DNA of 36,207 bases, taken from positions 1 through 36,207 of the forward strand of contig WGLZ01000093.1 in the NCBI GenBank assembly GCA_016471375.1. The letters are read 5' to 3'. The position numbers and the translations under genes are program-made. The notes beneath the pieces are model-generated. The model had not been told where the DNA came from and searched no databases. It saw only the letters and a list, made by a program, of their open reading frames with translations. This stretch comes from Cyanobacteria bacterium RI_101. GTDB taxonomy: Bacteria > Cyanobacteriota > Cyanobacteriia > Cyanobacteriales > Microcystaceae. This document shows, piece after piece, positions 32,989-36,207 of the stretch (position 1 is the stretch's first letter; each line of letters begins with the position of its first letter).

Positions 32989-33594
32989 TTAGCAAGGCAA
33001 AATATCGTCTAATCGAAGTTGCAAATGGGGGAGCAGTTTGGACTCGATGGCTTCGCCAAGGCGGTATTGCTGTTGACGATACTCCTCGCCCTCCAATTGA
33101 CAGACGGTAAAGGTGGGTTGTTTGGGTTTGCCGATAAAGCGGACGCCCCCCAGTCCCCGGTAATCGATAATCCAATATTCGGGAATGCCAAAGAGCGCGT
33201 ATTCTTCGACTTTACGGGCATAGTCGGTCTCCCAGTTGGTACTCACAACCTCGGCAACCAGTTTGATGGAGCGCCCTAGGGTAATTACGGGTTCTCGTTG
33301 CCAAAGGGGTTCATTGCCCAAGAAGGTTTCGTCCAGAACCACCACATCGGGACGGCGAGCGGTGGCGACATCTGCAAAGGGTTGAATTAGGCAAGCGCGG
33401 GGAATAAACCAGGGATATTGGGCGGCTGTAATGCCAATACTAATTTGCATGGCTAGCTTACCGCTTACGGTTTCGTGGGGGCCTGTGGGTTCCATGTTAA
33501 TCAGTTCTCCGTCAGCTAATTCATAGCGGCAATCATCCCCGTATTGGGCAATGAATTGATCGACGGCGAGGGGTTGGGTTAGGGTGTAGGTCAT
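32989..33594 (-). CDS. Uma2-family (DUF820) PD-(D/E)XK protein
   Basis: The ATG at 33594 (MTYTLTQPLAVDQFI) gives 201 residues. The Uma2 nuclease core is present: CRYELADGELINMEPTGP, ARRPDVVVLDE with the catalytic Asp, and KLVAEVVSTNWETDYARKVE followed by EYWIIDY. The family is hugely expanded in cyanobacteria and its function is unknown; it has the fold of Holliday-junction and restriction nucleases. Here it stops one base before the helicase start and begins 32 bases after the Doc gene, so it is part of the same transcription unit. It may be an active component or a passenger. Confidence 0.88.
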   Translation of the reverse strand: MTYTLTQPLAVDQFIAQYGDDCRYELADGELINMEPTGPHETVSGKLAMQISIGITAAQYPWFIPRACLIQPFADVATARRPDVVVLDETFLGNEPLWQREPVITLGRSIKLVAEVVSTNWETDYARKVEEYALFGIPEYWIIDYRGLGGVRFIGKPKQPTFTVCQLEGEEYRQQQYRLGEAIESKLLPHLQLRLDDILPC

Positions 33595-33626
33595 GGCGCT
33601 GGCGTTAAGGGATGTGAAATACTCCC

Positions 33627-34073
33627 TCATCCATTATCATCCATCACAGCATCAGCCAACTTGATTTTGAGAGCTTCACTAAAATCATCCTCGAAAATCA
33701 GAGATTGAATCAGTTCAAGTAAAAGTTCTTTGGAGACCTTTCCTTCTGCTACCCAAATAGCAATATTTTCCATTTCTAAGACAAATTTATTTATCAAAAA
33801 GCCATAACCATTAAGTTCTAAAAAGTAAGCGCCCAAGGCAATGCTAGAGCGCTTATTACCATCAACAAAAGCGTGAAATTTATTGATGGCAAAAACCAAG
33901 TGGGTGAGCTTATCCTGAATTTCAGGATAGTAGTTGTCGTTTTGAATATGTTCCAAGGCGCTCTCTAAGATTCCGAGATTATTCCAACCTGGAAAGCCGC
34001 CGGATTGTTCAATAATCCAATCATGTATTTCGACGGCATAGTGAATATCAAAGTAAAAAAATGATACTTTCAT
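33627..34073 (-). CDS. doc: Doc-type Fic toxin
   Basis: The 148-residue protein carries the Fic/Doc active-site motif HAFVDGNKR at 67-75, with His67, Asp71 and Arg75 as in Doc (HxFxDGNKR), and a helical body. Doc phosphorylates elongation factor Tu and stops translation. Its N-terminus (MKVSFFYFDIHYAVEIHDWI) is that of the death-on-curing family. It starts three bases after the stop of the HTH protein, which therefore likely takes the antitoxin or regulator place. Composition is AT-rich with no GGCGCC, pointing to transfer together with its partner. Confidence 0.9.
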   Translation of the reverse strand: MKVSFFYFDIHYAVEIHDWIIEQSGGFPGWNNLGILESALEHIQNDNYYPEIQDKLTHLVFAINKFHAFVDGNKRSSIALGAYFLELNGYGFLINKFVLEMENIAIWVAEGKVSKELLLELIQSLIFEDDFSEALKIKLADAVMDDNG

Positions 34074-34076
34074 GGT

Positions 34077-35090
34077 TTAGCGATCCTTCAGTCGCTTGAA
34101 GACCGCCAAAAGTACCGGATCTGAAAACTGCTCTTCTAAGGAACGGCTCGTTTCTCCTAAAAATCGTTCAAAGTCACTTTCAGGAACACTTTGAATATAG
34201 GCTTCTAGTTTTTGATGTAGAGCGTCGCGAAAGCCTAAATCACGGCTTGCCATTTTGATGCGGGCGTCCTCAATGATAGGTTTTAGGTAAGGATTTTGCT
34301 CCGCAGTGACAAATAATTCGTCAAGTTCTTGGGGTTTAAGTTTACGACCAAGTTTTTCTGATTGAGTTTTCATTTCTGTGGCTAAACCATTTTCTAGACT
34401 GGCAATTGCTTTAAGGACTTCGGCATAAAGGGTGTCTCTTACGCGATCATTTTTGCCTAAACTAAGAATTTGTTTATATTCTTGGGCTTTTTCTCGAAAG
34501 ACAACTTGATAAATTTTATTTGTGTATGCACCATACTTAAATTTACCCATGTCTAGATAACGATCTAGGGCGTCGGTAAAAATTTTTCGATAGCTAAATT
34601 CTTGATAAGCGGCAGGCAAATAGTTATGGTCTCTTTGATTGATATATTTTGTATGTCCTCCCGCTCGTTCCGCCATCACGTCAATGACAATATCTAGAAT
34701 GCGGGAGCGAATGGCGCGGGCTAAATCGCTCTCGACCAGTAGCATGGCGAGGTTGAGAGTTGCCCGAAAGGTAAACACGCCTAACGCTGTGGTTTTGGTA
34801 CCGTAATCTGTTACGTTACCATCAAGTAAAGCTTTAAATTCACGGAGTTTTTGACCTCGCAGGACTTGGTAGCCATTCGCCCTGAGTTCGTCGCTATGAC
34901 TAGCCAAGTATTTTTCAACTGTGCTTTCACTAACGCAAAAAATTTCAACTAACTGTTGCTTGGTAAAAAGAAGCTCTCCATTATAATAATTTCCCCCCAG
35001 ACCAAGGTGTTCTTCAATTTTTTGGAGGGCGTAGGGATTATTTAAGATGTTCTGGCGATGGCAGAGAGATGAAGTTAAGTCTTTGGTCAT
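34077..35090 (-). CDS. HTH DNA-binding partner of the Doc toxin
   Basis: The 337-residue protein has a helix-turn-helix near 42-65 (FTKQQLVEIFCVSESTVEKY). A region typical of RhuM/phage antirepressor-like proteins follows (FTFRATLNLAMLLVESDLAR, about 106-125), then a long helical C-terminus. Proteins of this type are found right next to Doc genes in many bacteria and are often annotated simply as DNA-binding proteins. Position suggests autoregulation and possibly neutralisation of Doc, but a Phd-like antitoxin is absent, so the mechanism is open. It is the first intact gene of the five-gene unit running down to 29660. Confidence 0.75.
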   Translation of the reverse strand: MTKDLTSSLCHRQNILNNPYALQKIEEHLGLGGNYYNGELLFTKQQLVEIFCVSESTVEKYLASHSDELRANGYQVLRGQKLREFKALLDGNVTDYGTKTTALGVFTFRATLNLAMLLVESDLARAIRSRILDIVIDVMAERAGGHTKYINQRDHNYLPAAYQEFSYRKIFTDALDRYLDMGKFKYGAYTNKIYQVVFREKAQEYKQILSLGKNDRVRDTLYAEVLKAIASLENGLATEMKTQSEKLGRKLKPQELDELFVTAEQNPYLKPIIEDARIKMASRDLGFRDALHQKLEAYIQSVPESDFERFLGETSRSLEEQFSDPVLLAVFKRLKDR

Positions 35091-35168
35091 GGGTATCGCT
35101 CTATTTTTATTTTCAGTTCTGGGTAACGGTATAGCGGTTTGCAGACGGGTGAGAATGATATTTGTTTG

Positions 35169-35229
35169 CCCTCATCCCCCGGCCCCTTCTCCCAGAGCGG
35201 GAGAAGGGGAGTCAAAGTTTGGGTGAGGG
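35169..35229. repeat. Hairpin repeat
   Basis: CCCTCATCCCC at the left pairs roughly with GGGTGAGGG at the right, enclosing the inner perfect arms CCCCTTCTCCC and GGGAGAAGGGG. This is a widely dispersed repeat type. It lies upstream of the HTH gene, between it and the methyltransferase-like remnant, and may act as a transcription barrier. The rest of the gene-free stretch 35091-35168 may carry the operon promoter. Confidence 0.7.
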
Positions 35230-35239
35230 TCAAAAGAGG

Positions 35240-35395
35240 TTAACGTTTTTTGGATTTTTTGGCGGGTTGTTGTTGGCTGGTCATTTTAGTATATAGCTCA
35301 AAGAGTTTTTCTAGACGCTCGGTGTCGTTTTTAAAGCGCCGGCCGATGTAGATTCTTTCTAGGGTTTCGTCGATAAGCTTTTTGCGGTAGGTTAT
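35240..35395 (-). pseudogene. Remnant resembling a DUF1156-type methyltransferase
   Basis: A minus-strand frame with no start codon, 52 codons from 35395 to a TAA at 35242-35240, reads ITYRKKLI and then YIGRRFKNDTERLEKLFELY and TKMTSQQQPAKKSKKR. The start resembles the N-terminus (MTYRKKLIE) of DUF1156 anti-phage-associated proteins, except that ATG has become ATA. The second part resembles the C-terminal end of site-specific DNA methyltransferases (NDTERLEKLFELYT). So the large middle of the gene would be deleted. The family match is from memory of the motifs and needs a search. It lies immediately upstream of the HTH-Doc-Uma2-helicase-GIY-YIG unit, on the same strand. Confidence 0.45.
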
Positions 35396-35408
35396 AACGA
35401 TATAAATA

Positions 35409-35798
35409 CTACTTCAGGATTTGAACCTGGGGATAGTTAACAATCTTGGCATCCACCGTCAGCAGTGGACAGCCATAGACTTGCGCCGTTGCCACAATGA
35501 TTTGATCCGCTGGGTCATTGTGAAAACCCTCCAATTGGGTCGCTTTCACCACAATAGGCAACGTCAACTCCAGCCGTTGCACTCCAGGATAAGCTAATGC
35601 GGTATCAAGCCATTGATCGATCGGTTCTGGCAAGACCAGCCGATTTTTCTCCACCAGTTTTGCAACTTCCCAGCAACTAAAGATACTCACCCCTAGCCCC
35701 TCCGATCGATATTGCTGGAGCCACTGTTCGTGTTGCTGGGTCAGCCTGTTATCTTTTTGCACCCACCAAATCCAGATGTGCGTGTCCAACACAATCAC
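35409..35798 (-). CDS. PIN-domain toxin (VapC-like)
   Basis: I chose the GTG at 35798 (VIVLDTHIWIWW) because it overlaps the antitoxin stop as GTGA; an ATG five codons upstream is the alternative. The 129-residue protein has the PIN catalytic residues: Asp in LDTHIW, Glu in CWEVAKLVEK, Asp in HNDPADQIIVATA, and Asp in LLTVDAKI. PIN toxins are metal-dependent ribonucleases that cut tRNA or rRNA. This subtype often has Trp-rich LDTHIWIWW starts. The partner gene lies directly upstream, so it is a standard type II toxin-antitoxin pair. Confidence 0.88.
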   Translation of the reverse strand: MIVLDTHIWIWWVQKDNRLTQQHEQWLQQYRSEGLGVSIFSCWEVAKLVEKNRLVLPEPIDQWLDTALAYPGVQRLELTLPIVVKATQLEGFHNDPADQIIVATAQVYGCPLLTVDAKIVNYPQVQILK

Positions 35799-36028
35799 TT
35801 CAAGACATCCCAATCTTCGTCGGGCACAGCAGGTTCAAACGGGTCATCGTAGCGATAAGGTTGTTTTCCCTGAAGAGGATAGTCGGTTTGTTGGAGGGGG
35901 GATGTGAGCTTTTCCTGCGGCTGTTCCAAAATAATAATCTCCACCATATCGCCAGCATAGAAAGGAAGTCCTTCCAGCAAAATGGTTCCATCTTGCTTTA
36001 AAGTTGTCGCCAGTTTATGGGCATTCAT
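35795..36028 (-). CDS. Antitoxin partner of the PIN toxin
   Basis: The ATG at 36028 (MNAHKLATTLKQDG) is preceded by AAGGAGG at good spacing; an in-frame TTG two codons before is not needed. The 77-residue protein has a short AbrB/DUF2281-like N-terminal strand pattern (GTILLEGLPFYAGDMVEIII) and an acidic, proline-rich C-terminus ending EDWDVLK, which would wrap the toxin. It overlaps the toxin start by four bases. It probably represses its own promoter upstream of 36028; no clear operator is visible in 36029-36207. Confidence 0.78.
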   Translation of the reverse strand: MNAHKLATTLKQDGTILLEGLPFYAGDMVEIIILEQPQEKLTSPLQQTDYPLQGKQPYRYDDPFEPAVPDEDWDVLK

Positions 36029-36207
36029 GTTCAAGCCTCCTTAGTTGTTTTTCATATCTTGGGTTATAGCCTACATTCCGCAGGTTGGTAACCCTGCTGA
36101 GATATTTTACCAATGACCATCAAATCCTTCTCCTGTAAACATTACAGGTGGCTCAATCCCTTACTGGGACTAGGTTTTGAAAATATGGTATCCATGAGGG
36201 GCACAAA

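Noticed and set aside
36120-36207. GGTGGCTCAATCCCTTACTGG... near the right edge, which recalls a CRISPR repeat.
   Set aside because: Only one unit is present and no spacer or second repeat follows within the window; no cas gene is seen.

Overview
The window comes from a cyanobacterial chromosome. Cyanobacterial markers include a cyanoexosortase with PEP-CTERM-type substrates, an OpcA with an N-terminal peptidoglycan-binding-like domain, an ABA4-like protein, a CSP41-like epimerase, and XisH/XisI proteins known from the Anabaena fdxN element. The sequence is moderately GC-rich and studded with GGCGCC hexamers, much as other cyanobacteria carry the HIP1 octamer GCGATCGC. I cannot name the species.

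Positions 1-5240 are a repeat-rich accessory stretch. It holds a partial XisH, a kinase gene cut off after its first 65 codons, a small MITE-like element with terminal inverted repeats and a 10-bp target duplication, a transposase remnant, a first PEP-CTERM protein, a DUF2887/DUF4351 (Rpn-like) nuclease, a complete xisI/xisH pair, and a DUF559 nuclease gene lying between two ~115-bp direct repeats. Positions 5241-10075 form a protein-sorting locus: a second PEP-CTERM protein with an A8 tract at its start, two small secreted proteins, a cyanoexosortase fused to its associated domain, and an HpsJ-like membrane protein.

Positions 10174-29635 are mostly housekeeping genes: nadE, a DAO-type FAD oxidoreductase, UDP-glucose dehydrogenase, rplT/rpmI, a glycosyltransferase, thioredoxin, a CSP41-like protein, pgsA, an EamA transporter, 2-Cys peroxiredoxin, a TPR protein, rpsU, an orphan ParA, opcA, an ABA4-like protein, cobW, a mannose-6-phosphate-isomerase-type cupin and ppk1. 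This block is interrupted at 24149-25317. There an AT-rich methyltransferase gene sits between a decayed second copy of the ABA4-like gene and a decayed second copy of opcA, the mark of a tandem duplication that was invaded and eroded.

Positions 29660-36028 look like a defence island, all on the minus strand. In transcription order it has a VapBC-like pair, a short remnant that resembles a DUF1156-type DNA methyltransferase, an HTH DNA-binding protein, a Doc toxin, a Uma2-family PD-(D/E)XK protein, an SF2 DEXH helicase and a GIY-YIG nuclease. The last five are packed with gaps of 1-32 bases or an overlap. This is the best candidate for a little-described system: a helicase with a separate GIY-YIG nuclease, wired to a toxin-antitoxin-like pair, whose possible methyltransferase partner has decayed.
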